Positions 7,113 through 7,663 of a stretch of DNA of 7,663 nt are shown here, one piece after another. The notes beneath the pieces were generated by a model that was given only the letters and a program-made list of their open reading frames with translations, had not been told where the DNA came from and did no database searches. Source of the DNA: an uncultured Rhizobiaceae group bacterium (lineage in GTDB: Bacteria; Pseudomonadota; Alphaproteobacteria; Rhizobiales; Rhizobiaceae); contig CALDZZ010000094.1 of assembly GCA_937944075.1 (NCBI GenBank), positions 1 to 7,663 on the forward strand, given 5' to 3'. The translations under genes were made by a program, and so were the position numbers. Every line of letters starts with the position of its first letter. Within the stretch, counting starts at the first letter, position 1.

Positions 7113-7663
7113 GAAATCCTCGCGTGATTTTTGATCTCATCGAGCGTTATCTGATGAAGCATGTCGATGAATATGGGGGAGAAACTTCCAGGTCCGCTAC
7201 ATCTTTCTGCCGAAAGTTCCCCGGCGACCCCAAACCACAACAATGCGGCCAGACATGCGCTTGATCTGCTTTCCGTTCTTGATGAAAGCGCTGCAATCAA
7301 GCCACCCAAGGCACACCCTGTTGCAATAACCTGAGCCATGATCGGATGGCCGTTGTCGACAGAAATCTTCGATTTTCCGTTTATGATTTTGTCTTTTTCA
7401 CCTGTCATGACCAGGCATGAGGAATGTGCATTGCCAAGATCCAGAATATCCATTTCCGATTGGTTTCCCCGAACGATATCGGTTTGATGAAGAATGGAGT
7501 TTGCAAACTCTGCTCGCAGTGTCGACACATGTGCCATGACCGGGTCCAGTGTTACTGGTTTATTTTTTTGCTTTGCAACAAACATGCTTTTTTGAATGGC
7601 GTCCATACGTTCATTATCAAGCGTACCAAGATTGATATGAAGCGCATCAGAACGCCTGGTAAA
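7109..7663 (-). CDS. thiM: Hydroxyethylthiazole kinase (partial, N-terminus outside window)
   Basis: ThiM phosphorylates 4-methyl-5-(2-hydroxyethyl)thiazole, a salvage step that feeds ThiE. The frame stays open to the window edge, and 184 residues are visible. An internal ATG at 7606 is not the start, because the upstream frame reads SDALHINLGTLDNERMDAI, the expected INxGTL strand of the family. Further marks are KPVTLDPV, TDIVRGNQSE, VMTGEKD, and ATGCALGG with the catalytic-loop Cys. The C-terminus, AGELSAERCSGPGSF followed by a short amphipathic end, is also typical. Compared with the usual 260-270 residues, about 80 N-terminal residues are missing beyond 7663. It is the first visible gene of the thiM-thiE-thiD-receptor unit. 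Any promoter or TPP riboswitch controlling it would lie outside the window. Its presence implies that the cell can reuse thiazole from degraded thiamine. Confidence 0.93.
   Translation of the reverse strand, partial: FTRRSDALHINLGTLDNERMDAIQKSMFVAKQKNKPVTLDPVMAHVSTLRAEFANSILHQTDIVRGNQSEMDILDLGNAHSSCLVMTGEKDKIINGKSKISVDNGHPIMAQVIATGCALGGLIAALSSRTESRSSACLAALLWFGVAGELSAERCSGPGSFSPIFIDMLHQITLDEIKNHARIS

Noticed and set aside
7109..7663. TPP riboswitch for the thiamine operon
   Set aside because: The operon's 5' end is outside the window, and no thi-box-like structure is seen in any intergenic region here.

Overview
The window looks like chromosomal DNA from an alphaproteobacterium, most likely a member of the Hyphomicrobiales (Rhizobiales) with moderate GC (by eye about 45-50%). 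The clues are a C-terminal stub that reads like a rhizobial 5-aminolevulinate synthase (HemA), a Tat-exported beta-helix repeat protein of the TIGR03808 type known mainly from this order, and a thiamine phosphate synthase of the alphaproteobacterial subtype. The taxonomic placement is inference from protein character; no rRNA or other marker is present. Coding density is very high and no mobile element, CRISPR array, tRNA or rRNA was seen.

Layout. (1) 1-86, + strand: last 27 codons of a gene that resembles hemA. (2) 92-1441, - strand: a Tat-secreted right-handed beta-helix protein of unknown function, ending 5 nt from the hemA stop. (3) A 134-nt divergent intergenic region (1442-1575) carries the ribosome binding sites of both flanking genes and a weak promoter candidate. 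(4) 1576-3165, + strand: a HerA-like/DUF853 (YjgR-type) ATPase, followed by a strong intrinsic terminator (3210-3254). (5) 3282-4571, + strand: an MFS transporter of the YcaD-like type. (6) 4573-7663, - strand: a four-gene unit transcribed thiM > thiE > thiD > TRAP-type solute-binding protein, with thiM cut by the window edge.

How the genes work together. thiM (thiazole kinase), thiD (HMP/HMP-P kinase) and thiE (thiamine phosphate synthase) together convert salvaged thiazole and hydroxymethylpyrimidine into thiamine monophosphate. Their junctions are as tight as possible: 4-nt ATGA overlaps for thiM/thiE and thiE/thiD. The thiD TAA stop is followed directly by the GTG start of a TakP-like periplasmic binding protein. 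That last gene is the one notable item: a TRAP solute receptor without its membrane subunits, translationally coupled to a thiamine salvage operon. A role in importing a thiamine precursor or a related carboxylate is a testable guess, not something the sequence proves. The other genes look like ordinary housekeeping or conserved-hypothetical loci, and I found no clear evidence of an undescribed multi-gene system.
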